Origin: Haematococcus lacustris
Taxonomy: Eukaryota > Chlorophyta > Chlorophyceae > Chlamydomonadales > Haematococcaceae
Reading direction: 5' to 3'
Assembly: GCA_030144725.1 (NCBI GenBank)
Contig: JASKMD010000025.1
Location: forward strand, 4,941,471-5,005,470
Length of the DNA: 64,000 nucleotides
Position numbers and translations under genes: made by a program. Positions 1-19,914 of the stretch are shown in pieces. The notes under the pieces were generated by a model. It ran no database searches. It saw only the letters and a program-made list of their open reading frames with translations, and was not told the origin of the DNA. Within the stretch, counting starts at the first letter, position 1; every line of letters begins with the position of its first letter.

Positions 1-520
1 AGGGGCAGCAGGGGCAGCAGGGGCAGCATCAGCAGCAGCAGGGGCAGCAGGGGCAGCAGGGGCAGCAGGGGCAGCAGGGGCAGCAGGGGCAGCAGGGGCA
101 GCATCAGCAGCAGCAGGGGCAGCAGGGGCAGCATCAGCAGCAGCAGGAGCAGCAGGGGCAGCAGGGGCAGCAGGGGCAGCAGGGCAGCATCAGGCATCAG
201 GGGCAGCAGGGCAGCAGCAGCAGCAGCAGCAGGGGCAGCAGCAGCAGCAGCAGGCAGCAGCAGGGGCAGCAGGGGCAGCAGGGGCAGCAGGGGCATCAGG
301 GGCAGCAGGGGCAGCAGGGCAGCAGGGGCAGCAGGGGCAGCAGGGGCAGCAGGGGCAGCAGGGGCAGCAGCATCAGGGGCAGCAGGGCAGCAGCAGGCAG
401 CAGCAGGGGCAGCAGGGGCAGCAGGGGCAGCAGGGGCAGCAGGGCAGCAGCGGGCAGCAGGGGCAGCAGGGCAGCAGGGGCAGCAGGGGCAGCAGCGGCA
501 GCAGGGGCAGCAAGGGCTCC
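1..520. repeat. GGGGCAGCA / CAG minisatellite
   Basis: Near-perfect array of a 9-mer GGGGCAGCA with shorter CAG and GGGCAGCA variants. It lies in what should be an intron of the starch synthase gene, because the next expected exon (after residues ending KKALQ at 879) is not found between 1 and 878. Positions 521-878 hold no recognisable exon. Confidence 0.9.
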
Positions 521-878
521 CCATGCTGAAATAGCTGGTCTTTCCAGCTGCCCCTGCCCCTAGCCCTAGCCCTGCCACACTGCCCCTACCCTTGCCAGTA
601 CCACTGCCCACTGCTACTGCCACAGTGACGATGAGCCTGGTGATGGCGCAGCTCATGCAGCCTAGGCTGGGCTGGGCTGGGATCTGCTGGGGGGCTGGTG
701 GTCAGCTATGAGCTATGAGGGTCAGCTAATTGCAAAGACAAGCAAACAAACACCAAGGTCAGGCAGCTGCACGGCAGAGCTAAGCAGGTGTGAAGGCTTT
801 GCAAACGCCTGATTAGGCAGTGCTGCCTGTGCAGAGTGACCAGGGTGACCCCAGCCAGTCCCCAGAGGGTGCTGCTAC

Positions 879-8062
<7,184 letters not shown>

Positions 8063-9170
8063 TGCAGGTCTTTGAGGAGCCTTTGAGTTCTGAGTCAGGT
8101 GCTCTTTGTAGCTGGAAAGCTCGCTGAGTGGCTTCTCTTAGATGTTTGCCGTAAAATGCAGTTCCGAGCAAATGGGATGTTTGCTAGGTACTATATAATA
8201 TGAACAATGGACAAAAACAATAATCTGTGTACCTCTGCTGGAGATCGGGGCTACCTTTTCACGTTGCGAGCAGCCCTGTACCAATGGCTACAGCTGCGCA
8301 CTCCTGTATTGCTTCCAGAAGCCGCGTACCCGGGCCGGCTCCTGCCGCCACCGTTGCGCCAGGCGGGCGTCCCACTCTGCTCCTTACGTGCAACTGCAAC
8401 TCCTGTGTTGCCGATGTACTCTATGCCTGTAAACTTGGCCGTCGACGCCGCAGCAACCAAACATTAGCCAAGCGAATGAGGCGCAATTTTCATCTGCCAC
8501 TTTACCTGCAATATGACCCTTGGTACATTGGGTGGGGTGAATAGAGTATGTGCAGACTGGATGTGTTCATGTCATTGGGCTTGCAGCCAACGTAACCCAT
8601 TGTGCACCTTGCCTTCCACGCAGGTCAATGTACAATATCCTGCCAAGCCAAGCCGAGCCTTCAACAGCTTCACACTTTTCCACTCTCACTTTACCTACTT
8701 CCACTCACCATCCGCAGCTCCTGTCTAGCTCGGAAGTGCATTGTACAATACCATCGCTTCCCTACTTACGCTCATTGCCCACCTTGCCACATTATGATGA
8801 CGACGGGTGTACATCGGCCCACCCACAAGCCTGGTATATCTGCGTGGCTTTGTCCACTAAAACCATGCAAGTGCTATACTGTGTATCACTGGTCATGGTA
8901 GAGAGCATGGTACGTGGTGAGGGTCATAGGCAGCATGGTGCCCTAGTGCTGGGAGCCTTATCGCGCTCCTCGGGTGCTGACTGGGACACTGGTCGGAGTT
9001 GCCCCTGATCATGTTCACTGATCCACTCCCTCCAACAGGTCCAACCAGCCAGCCAGTAAGGCCAACACGGGCTTTGGGCGCAGCCGGCGCTGCTGATCTG
9101 GCAGTTGTATGCCCAGCTAAAGATCAGGTCCTTTGTCTCAATACAGCTGAGGTGGGTGCAACGGGATAGG
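8063..9170. other. Intergenic: starch synthase 5' side / K+ channel 3' side
   Basis: No supported exon. A TATATAAT stretch at about 8190-8198 lies upstream of the proposed starch synthase start and may be its TATA element. A fragment of repeat R (shared string GGTGCTGACTGGGACACTGG) lies at about 8968-9003. Confidence 0.6.
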
Positions 9171-10055
9171 TCAGTATCTTACGGCGCCAGAGCGGCTGGG
9201 TTGGCCTGCCAACAGCGCAGTGCTCTCATCGACTTCAGTTATGCCTGGGTAGGCACCCCCTGGCTCCCCTGCATGGCCAAGCTCTTGCCCACCCTCACCT
9301 CTCGCCAGCAGTGGGGAAGACTCTGAACTACCCACCCTATCAGTGTGGGACTGGCTCTCCGTCTGCTGCCCACATTCTGAGGGCATGGGCAAGCCGCTGG
9401 CCAGGCTGTCCCCAGCGCCTGCCACACCACTGCCATTACCTCCCTGCACCCTCCTCGGCAGCAGCTCGTCGACCAGTCCCAGCTCCACGCTGCCAGCCCC
9501 TCCGCCACCGCTGCTGGGGCCACCTGCTGTAGGGTTGGTGGGGCTGGTGCTGGGCCGGAAGCGCGTGGCCAGCCGGGCAGGCCCTGGGCTGGCCAGCGCT
9601 GGACGGCCAGCCAGAGTGCGCGCCTGGCCGCCTCCACCACCTGCCTCACCACCTGCAGAAGCTGCGGACGCTGTCCTGGACCGCCGGCTTGTCCTGGTGG
9701 AGAGGTCCCGAGATGGGGAGCGAGCGAGCGCTGGGGGCCCCAGACTCGCAGCATTGGCTGCCGTGCAGTCACCGACCGCGCCAGGGTCCTCGATGCCAAC
9801 CTGGTGCAGCTCCGCATTGTCGGCTACCTTACCCTTGGTCGGCCCTCTGGGTCCTAGGTAGGGTTGGCTGTCGGACTTGGGTCGGTGGGGAGCAGCGGAG
9901 GGGTCGCTGGGGATGGGGGGGCTGGCGGCGGCAGCGGCATCGTATGACACCAGGTGGTGGCTCTTGGTACCCAGGGCACCTACCAAGCCCTGCGCAGTAG
10001 GTGGCAGGCTGGCTGTGGATACATGGCATGGCATGGACGGCGGCGAGCACAGTGT

Positions 10056-10134
<79 letters not shown>

Positions 10135-13100
10135 TGTCTCTCACAGCCCCCACAACTACTGAGTGGCGGATGAGGACTGCTCCTAATCCTTGCTCTGAAA
10201 CGAGTGCCAGAGGCAGACACGCTGGGCGGTAGCTCGTAGCAAACATCACATGGGTGACGAGGGGCATGACGTGCATGACCGTCGAGAGGGAAACGTGTCA
10301 ATACAATGGAGTCACTCAACTGAAGTTTGGGAAGGGTTGGCAGGTGCCACTGTGGAGGTGGCTCACCTGCCCTACTCCCTTGACCGCGCCGCTCAGCAGC
10401 TGCGCGATGCCAAAACTGCGTGGGGGCGGGTCCAGCAGAGGAAAGTCAATGGCGATGGCGGCCACGTCAGGAGCCACCTGAGCAGTGCAAACCCCAGCAG
10501 GGTCAGCCAGTGACTAGGTGGACCAAGAGGTGCAAGTAGCTGTGGTGCAGGTGCAGCCTGAGGATTACAATTGGGTGACGCCTATAGCAGATGCTGTGGG
10601 CCAACCCCGCTCTGGCATAATTGCCCCTCACAGGTGCCACAACTGGTTGGGTGGCAAAACCACCAGCAGCAAGCTCTGCGCAAGAGGGCCAGATCTGTGA
10701 CATAGCACAGCGATGCATGTTGTGAACCAGTATTTCTTTTTGGTTCGCCCTGATGCGGATCTATAGCTTAAAGTGACATGGCATAGGTTCATACCCTTGA
10801 TTTTATAGCTGGACCTTACTTCAAAACGTCGCTCAGATATAAATTCTAAAGTGCGCTAAAATACGCAAAACCGCAGGATAAATTGCAATTGTTCGCAGTG
10901 CGGGGTAGTGCAGCGCAGTGCGGGGTAGTGCAGCTCGCAAAGACATAGCACAAAATGACCCCTGAAATATGGCATTTTATAGCGAACGCTATCTATAGCG
11001 CAAAAAACAAACACTGTTGTGAACCCAGTCTAACCAGCCCATCCAGGCCACCCAGTGGCCCACCCATCTAGCATGCCACATGTGGTGCTCAACTGATGCA
11101 AGGGTTGGAATATCAAGCTGCATCTGCATGCTTGCGGCTGCAGGCGTCAATGCCACCACATGCAGCGTACCCTCTGACCTGCAGCATCTCGATGGTGACT
11201 GCCCCTACATCCTCCACTGTGCTTTGCGTGCGTGGAGGGGGATCAACCTCCAGGAGGGAGCCAAGCTCCAGAGGGTGCCGCTCAGCCAGCTCCACCAGAC
11301 TGGCCTGGCTCAGGCAGTACAGCTCGCAACAGTTGCGTGTGATCTGCAGCAGTGGTGCCAGCAGCAGGAGTAGCAGCAGCAGCAGAGGTGGGCAGGGGCA
11401 GCAGGGGCATCAGCGGCAGCATCCGGGGCAGCTGCAAGATAAGCAGCGTTACCAGCAGCACCTGCAGTACGACACACCCTGTTCACACACCCCTCTCTAC
11501 TCGGCTCCATGTCAGCAGCAGCAACAAGAGAGGGTGGTATGCGCCCCAGGTGGCCTGCCCAGTCACCAGTGGCTGGCTGACCACAGGCACAGTCAGGTGC
11601 AACGTGAGCTGCATGGGACCAGAGCGAGGCAGGATGGAGGCAGGCACATGACAAGGCCAGGTGGGGGGCAGAGTGCTTGGTCTCTGTGTACTGCAGCCAG
11701 TGGCAGTACATGGCAGATGTAATGCTAGATGAGGCGATGAGGTATAGAACAGGGAGAGGGCAAAGCTTGCTTGCTTGCTCACCACTGAAGCTGGCCAGAG
11801 GCCTTCGTGCACAGTGCCTGCATGTCCAAAATAGTACCCCTTCTTCATGCGCCCCTGGATCGTGTATGTCCAGCCTGCCAGTTCATCCTTGTTTGCTGCC
11901 TCCAGCACCGCCCAAGGATCAGCATGAGCAGGGAAATCGTACACCTAGCACGGAAATATAAAGCAATGTGCATGGTTTGCATGCACATGCCTGCATTATG
12001 GTACATCACACGCATACATCTCTATGCATGGCATGACTAAATGCATGGTGCATGAATGCCAGGATTGTGCACCCGATGACCCCACAGCATCTTCCCCCTA
12101 GCACCCCCTAGCACCATGCATCCGACCACTCAGTCGTCAGCAGTATGCAGTGCATAGCTAGCGTTGGCCGGAGACAGGTGGAAGCTGGTCAAAGGTGTGT
12201 GTCAATGATGACTTTGACACCTACAGAGCATAAGAGTGGTTGTGAAGCTGGACGCAAGGAGGATCAATTGGATGCAAAGCAAGGTAGGGTAGGGCGCAGT
12301 GCACAGCAGGGGCAGGGTGGACTCACCCTCAACTCCAGCTTGCCCTCATTCACAAAATACACAGCGTCGACGAAGTCCCCTTGCAGTGCCACGATGTCAC
12401 CCTCTGTGAAGAAGTGGGCCTGCGGCGCGTCACTGAACACACGTCTGTGTCCACAAGAGGAATGCGCTAGCGGCTCGAACATCACAAGGTGCCTGACCCC
12501 TTGCAAGCCCTCCCACTGTCCAATGTGAGGCTGCAGCAAGGCAGTGCAGGGATGCATGAGGTATACAAGGGAATAGCTGCCACCCGTCACCTGATGCGTC
12601 ACTTGTGGCAAAGTGATTTATTCTAGTCCTGTCATGGCATGGCTGCCATCACCATGTCACCATTACCGCCATTGCTTGCCATCAAGTGTCACGCTATACC
12701 TGAGGTGCACCCTGACCCAGCCTATCAAGCTGTCAATCTCAAGGTCATTCCAACCAGGCCTGCCACAGTATGTGTGTTCTCACAAAATGCAACATGAGCA
12801 GCGGCAACACAATGCACATACAGCACATATGACTAGGATGACGCCATCTTGAACGCAAATGGGAAGGCGTGCATGGCTGCGGTGGAAGCTGTGACTGCAT
12901 ATGCTCAACCTCACTGCTGTGATGTTGAGTTGCTCAGGGGTGGAGGCAATGGAAGAAACCGAGCTGCCACGTAGTGCTTCGCTGGCAGACCGTGGGCAGA
13001 GGCAAATGACGTGCCAGCACGGGAGGTAGACGGTGTGCAAAGCACCCACCTGTAACTGGGCGATGACGTCAATCAGCACGTCAGGGCGTAGGCGGGTGAA

Positions 13101-16100
13101 GCATGGCAAGCGTGACAGGCAGTCTGAGTAGGCATGTTGCAGGAAGCGTGATCGCAGCTTGAACGGAAGGTCCTGGGCCACAGGACAACCATCAAGTCAT
13201 GCCTTTATAATAAAGCGCCATCTGGCCAGAGTGAATGCGCAATGTCCTGGGATGCATGGCAACGGCTCATGACGTCATGACAGCACCACACCACATGCAT
13301 GAGGAACCAGCGGGTGCCAGGTGCCGATGAGGTGGGTGAGAGGCACAGGAGCAGATACAGCAGAAGTGCAGGTCTCTTGGTATGCTCCTGGCCGTTGCCC
13401 TGCGGCCTAGCCAGGGCATGGCTGCATGGCTACCTGCCGCGACAATTCTGACCCTCCACTGGCCTAAGACCAGGAAAGGGCCTGCCACTGATGCACCACA
13501 AACATACGAAGGCAGGGGTGGCTCTGCCAGCAGTTCAGGAAGAGGAAGGGGCTGCACGCCTCAAGGTATGAGCACCTACTTGGAGCAACTGTTCCTCTTG
13601 CAGCCTTATCAGCTTAGTCGACTCGTAGTTGAAGAAACCTGCATTGCAGCGTGCATCCCACCACTGAGTGGCCGTTGGTATCGTGCAATGTGTGAATGGG
13701 GCAAGGTGGTGCCATAGTAGCGATGCTCCAGCAAGGTTTATTTCAGGCAAACATCAGCTGCATCGCATGCTGGCTGGGAGGGATAGGGATAGGGAGGACA
13801 CCCCGCAGCTGGCAGGCTGGTATATTGCTGAGAAGGAACGCAGCAACAGCTTGCCAGCGGTGAATACCCTCACCTTGTACCTTTCGAGCCAGCGCAGAGG
13901 GGACCTGCAAAACCAAAGTGGGTCAGGCCTCAGTGCTCAGGGCTCTGAACAGCATGGCTTGCAGCAAGTCATTGTGACATTGTGACCTACAACGGTAGCG
14001 ATAGCACACCCTGTATGACACTACCATGACTATGACACATTGAGGTTACGAGCACAACGACGACCTCCATTTCCGTGAAAAGCCTTAAGTTGCTAAAACA
14101 GGTCATGGAGGAGAATAGCATGAGGGTTGGTGTGTAACATTCAGTCTGGGCCATCGGGCGTTGTGAGGTAAGTGATGGGTAATGCGGCCTGCCATGCCTG
14201 GCACTACCGCATGTTCCCCCATGACCAGGCACACCAGCCAGCCAGCAGCAGCTGTCATCCCGCCGCCACTGTTGCTCCTGCCGAGTGCCTACCTGCTCAA
14301 TCCCTGCCTGGCCCTCCCTGAGCCTGCCCAGCCTCCCCCAGTGCCTGCCCTAGCGCTCCCATATGAGGCCAGTGGCTGCATCAGGACCCAACCAGGGCTA
14401 GATTTGTATCTGATCCTCGTGAGGAGATGACCCCAAGGTATCACCCGCCCTATACAAGGACTTCAAGCTCCCTAGAGCCAAGGAGCAGCTGCACCAGTCA
14501 GCAGCACTGAGTCAGGGATCCAGTGGCTGGGCCCGCGGCTGGGGTGATGACTATAGGATGAGTAGGTACCTGTCGGTTCTTCAACACGTCCTGGACCAGC
14601 TGCTTCTTCTCTGCCGTCTTGCTGGTCATCGCGTTGCGGATGCCCATCATGCTTGAAATGCTGGACGTCACGTAGCCTACCAGCGTCACCCCACTGCAAC
14701 CCACAGCAAGCAACACACCAGCGCAAAACGGGGCTTGCTCTAGAGCGATTGCAAAGGTCCCCGAAGGGCTTGGGGTGCAGACACGGTGCTGCGGCCCTGC
14801 TGCAAGGTGGCGTGTAGGCCTTGGGGTCAAGAGCAGCAAGGGGGCAGGGTGGTGCTGGTGGATGAGCTCGGCACCAGCAGGGTCAGCCCAGCAACGAATG
14901 GCCAGCAGCAGTGTAAGAAGCAGCTGGATCATGAGCAGGCCACCAGGCCGGAAGGCTGGAAGCCCCTAGTAGGATAGATTGACGCACTGGCTGCTGCGCC
15001 CAGCATGGAGCCAGCAGCGTGACCAGGCAGTCCAGGGCCTGATGTGGTGCCTGGCGATGAACCCACATCAGCCCTTACAGCCCCAACGCAGCCAAGCAAC
15101 CCCACAGGCAGCTGGGCAAGGGCAAGGAGTACCTTGACCTGGGCTGCAAGTGATTGTCCGCCCAAGAGCCAGCAGCAGCAGCAGCCTGTGGCACAGTTGT
15201 ATGCCCCTCTTTGACTTGTTTCTCAGCTTGTATCAGTGCATGCATGTCAGCCGACTCTATAGCCCTATCACATGGATCAGGCTATAGTGTAGGTGAGAGG
15301 CGCCCATGCCGTGTGAGTGCAAGGTTCATCAGACAGGTTAATCCCATAGACTGAACACCACCCTTATGACTCAGCCTCTGCGTAGGTTATCACTGCCCGC
15401 TGGGCCGATGAGGGAGGTGCTGCACTCCATAGTGTGCACAGCACTTGGCAGCTGTGCTTGCCAGCCACGTGACTGTGCGACTAAGGTGGCGTTGGTAAGG
15501 TGCAATGGGCCTGTCCCCGAGGCCATGAAGCTGAGGCCCTTGTAAGGTCGCTTGTAAGGCCCCTTCCAGAAATAAGTCAAGCACATTCAGCATTCAGGCT
15601 GAAGGGCATAGCTCTCATTCATTCAGGCTACAAACGGCTGCGAGACAAGCCACCCAAGACTCAGCCTGCTGTAGCACAGTAGTGTGTGCTCTGCATCTAA
15701 GCTGTCATCAGCTCACACTTAGTGCATGCAAGACATGCCAACTCTACATCATAGCCCTAATAGGTCAGGCAAGAGTGTAGGTGGTAGGCGACCATGCCCG
15801 TGTGTATGCCATGTATAAGCTATGTGCATGCCATGACCATGGGAACTCCACACAGACAAAAACACCATTTTGTAGTGGTCCACACTTAGTGTTCCACTGC
15901 AATGAAGGCTCTAGGTTGAGGGCTAAGGTGCTGAAGGGCTTAGCTGTGTGTGGCTCCCATTCATTCATTTATTCTTGCATGTCCAGGACTGACATATGAC
16001 AACACTCCATGGTGACAAGGGCTGTATGCACGCTCGTGGTCAGGCACCACTCATGCACCATGTCCATGTGCATGGGGTAGAGTCCGCTCAGCCCATCAAC

Positions 16101-19100
16101 ACAATCTGAGGAGTCCCGTTAGTGGGCACTAGTGGTCCCTAGTGGTCCAACTCAAAGGGAGACCCTAGTGAGGGACAAGGGGGCTGAAGGGCAGTGATAA
16201 AATGAAATGAATGAATGATGAATGAATAAATGCCTGCAAAATGGCATCCATTCACCTGCACATTACGAATATGGCCAACACTTTCTCCTTCTGGTTCTTG
16301 GGTGTGATGTCCCCGTAGCCCACTGCAACAGGAGGCACATAGCAGCGCAAAGCACACGAGCAGCTCAGGGGAGACATGCAGTCGGAAACACGCATGTGTA
16401 CTGCCTTGTGTCCAGCCCACCCAATGCTGTACTGCAGCAATGACCTCCTAACAGAGTGGTTGCTGCAGAGTAGCAGAACGAGTAAGACGGCACACCTCTC
16501 TCCTCTCCTCCCCTTTCCTCTTTCATCTTGCTCAGCACCCTGCCCTACCGCACCCCATACCACTCGGCCCTGGCTTGCATGTGGACCGCACCTGTGGCGA
16601 CTGTGGTGAACGCCCAGTAGAGGGAGTTGAGGTAGCGGTGCGCCAGGTCAGCCCCAACCAAGTCCTGAGCCTCGACCCAGGTGCCTGCCCAGCTGTCCTC
16701 CAAGTAGAAGGTCAGCAGTGACATGTAGTGGAAGATGCAGGCTGACAGGTGCGCCAGCAGCCCCACGCTCAGCGCAAACATGGCCAGCTGCAGCATGACA
16801 CCCGCAGCAGAGCAGCCAGAGTCAGGGCGACAGCGCTGGTTGAGCACACTCATGTGTTTAGACACTAACTGGCATGGAAGCATTGCACTCCATACAGGTG
16901 TGCCCGTGCAGCCAACACTTCCTCACAGCACACTCCACTGTGCTGCACTCCACTGTGCTCAGGTAGAAGAAAGAAGAATGAGAAACAGACTACTTCGGTG
17001 AAAGTTGGCAAGCAGTAAGGGAGGTGCTTCTGCCTGTGGCGCGGCCTGCTCCCACCACCTACTCAAGGCCCTTGTGCAGGGGAGCATTCCAGTGGCACTG
17101 TACAGGTGCAGCAGGCTTGGAGCCATCTCTGTACCTGCTGCTGCTGCAGCCTTTCCCACAGCAGGTGAGTGCCCTGTGACCATCCCACTTGCATCTGGTT
17201 TAGCCCAAGTGGTGTGGATTGCCGCTCAGGAGCCAGCACTGCCACAACGAGCTCAAATAGGCAGTGTGTTGGACATTACCTGTAGGATGCCCTTGTCCAG
17301 GTACTGCTCCACCTTCTCCAGGATCCTGGGCAGCCTGCTGACCCTCAGCAGGCGGTACACACGCATCATGCGCACCACCTTGCCCACACGCATCACGCGC
17401 AACAGCTGCAGGCGTTGTGCAGGCAACAGCAGTGAGGGCGCAGGCGTGGCAGTGGCCGGCAGTGGCAGGAGAGCCAGTGGCAGTCTCAGTCGGGCAGAAG
17501 ACAAAGTCATTCCAGGGTGAGGCAGTGACACTGCCAGGCATTGGGTGTGCACAGATCCGACTGTAATGGCTGGCTTTGTCCTGCACTCCCACCACAGCCT
17601 CTGGGCCCATGCCAGTGCCCACCCTGGCCAATCTCGCTGCTCTGGAGCCTGTTCAAGTCTTTAACAAGCTAGGCAATGCTCCACCCAAGGTGCTGCCTGG
17701 AAACAGGGCACTGCACAAGGGCAGCATGCACCTTGAGCATGGACAAGAAGCTGAGCGCTCCCTCTGTCAGGATATCAAACGGCACCACCGACACCAGGTC
17801 CAGGACAAACCAGGACCGCATGTAGTGGCGGGCGATGCGGCGCCGGTCTGACACCAGGTTCCCTACTGAGTCCAGGTAAGCTGTCCTGCAGGGGCAGTCA
17901 TGGACAGTGACCAGAAGAGGTGTTGCAGGGGCAAACACTGTGCTGGTCCACACATGAAGGCCAGCTACCAGCCTGACCCAGCCTGACCCAGCATGACCCA
18001 GCCTGACCCAGCATGACCCAGCCTGCCTGACTGCCAGAGAGCATAGGCAGACAGGGTAGTGCACATGGAGTATGCATATTCCCATCACTGGAATGCATAC
18101 AGGAGTTATCTTTCAGTGCGGCAGGCTTCACACCACACCCGGCATGCGATGGTTGCGAGTGCTGCTATGTGCATGCTGCTGCTAGGAAGCCCAGCCCCAT
18201 GAAGCCTGTGTTGCACCGCAATGACAGTGGCATGTCTAGAGGGAGACCCCTCACCCTCGACCCTTTGCACCAGTGGGTCAGGCAGCTGCCACGGGGGTTG
18301 AGAACAAGGAGGACTTGCATGCTAGAGTACATTCCCTGGAGCAAGTGCCCACAGTTGACAGACACCATGGCAGGTTATGCTCAGCATGGCGTCGTGTACA
18401 GGCTGCTATTGGAGAGTAGCTGGAGTATTTCAAGTGGCTCCTTGTCCACACGAACAATGGGCACATGGCCAACGAGGCACGCCAGGATGCCATTGCACTA
18501 AGCATCACAACACCATCACCATATGCAAGCACACACCGAAAGTTCAGGAGGATGTCTAGCACAAAGCAGCCATCCACCACCAGCTCGATGATCAGCACCA
18601 CCCGGTCTGTGCCGCCAGTATGCAGCCCCATCTGCAACAACAAGTCCACTGAGTATGAGGCAATATCATTTGTCATAATCATCACCACTACATGGCATCC
18701 TCCCGTCAGCGTTTCTTCACGACACACATGCAATACTCAAAGACTCAACAACGTTATCATGTCTGCTGGATGCGTCTTATGTGTGTCCACATCAGTGTGT
18801 ACGTGCAGCAGCAGCAGGAGATGCTGCCACCTCCTAGCCCCTATGCCTGCCCGATGTGAGTAGGGCGGTGCCGCAGCGTTTGGCTGATGTTGCCAAATAT
18901 CACCACATGCAGCTCCTTATGTCAGCCAGCTTCCCCCTGGCCAGCACTCACCCCTAGGCCAAAGCAGATGATGAGGGGCGATGCGAAGCACACCCACAGC
19001 AGCAGCAGCAGTATGAACATGTCCCACTTGGTCCTGCCCTCTGGGTTGATGAGCCCAAAGGCCAGCAGGTACAGCTTGTCCCAGCGGGTCAAGGGCCTGG

Positions 19101-19883
19101 ACGTGGACAATCGCGACCACAGCTTGGCAAATCAGGGCACATGATGCTGCACCGTCACCATATTTAAATGCAGTCATGCTTCAGGCAGGTCATCGCTGAC
19201 CTAGTAGATCGAAACCTTGACCCTGACCCTGACAGAAACCCGGACAGAAATCCTGACCCTGACCCTGGCCCAAAACCCTGACCCTGACCCTGACCCTGGC
19301 GCTGACCCTGACCCTGATCCTGACATTGGCATCGACTCTAACCTGTCAGGGTCATCTTCGTCCCCAAGCATCAGCTCATGCTCCTGAGGGAAGCCACCCC
19401 GCACATATAGGCTGCTGCCCTGGTAAGGAATGGGCACAGCGCTGCTCCCCTCCGCCAGACCATTGCCGCACTTCCCCATCCTCTCCCTGTCGCCCTGCTT
19501 GCTGACAGTGCCCAAGTAGGGCTCCTCCTTGGTGTCCCCTGCTGCATCGTCAGCCCCTCCCTTCCAATGGAAAGCTGGGTGTAGGGACGTGCTGCGCCTG
19601 CCCAGGTCATTGCTGACTTGCATGGCGTGACGCACGCTCCTGCGCATGAGCGGGGGCATGCCCGCCAGCAGGTCTGCGGTCACAAGGCCGTTGGCCTGCC
19701 GTGCGCTGGGGTCAGGCATGGCTGTGTCCCAGGGCATTAGGGGCTTAGCCTCTGGGGCTGTGTCCTCAGCCAGCAGCCAGCTGTTCAGCGCGGGCTCAAA
19801 ACTACAGCGCTTGTTGCCGCTGGCAGCGCCAGCCTGTTGTGCAATGGCTAGTGCCTTAGGGTCCGACCCCGGTGGGCCAACCC

Positions 19884-19914
<31 letters not shown>

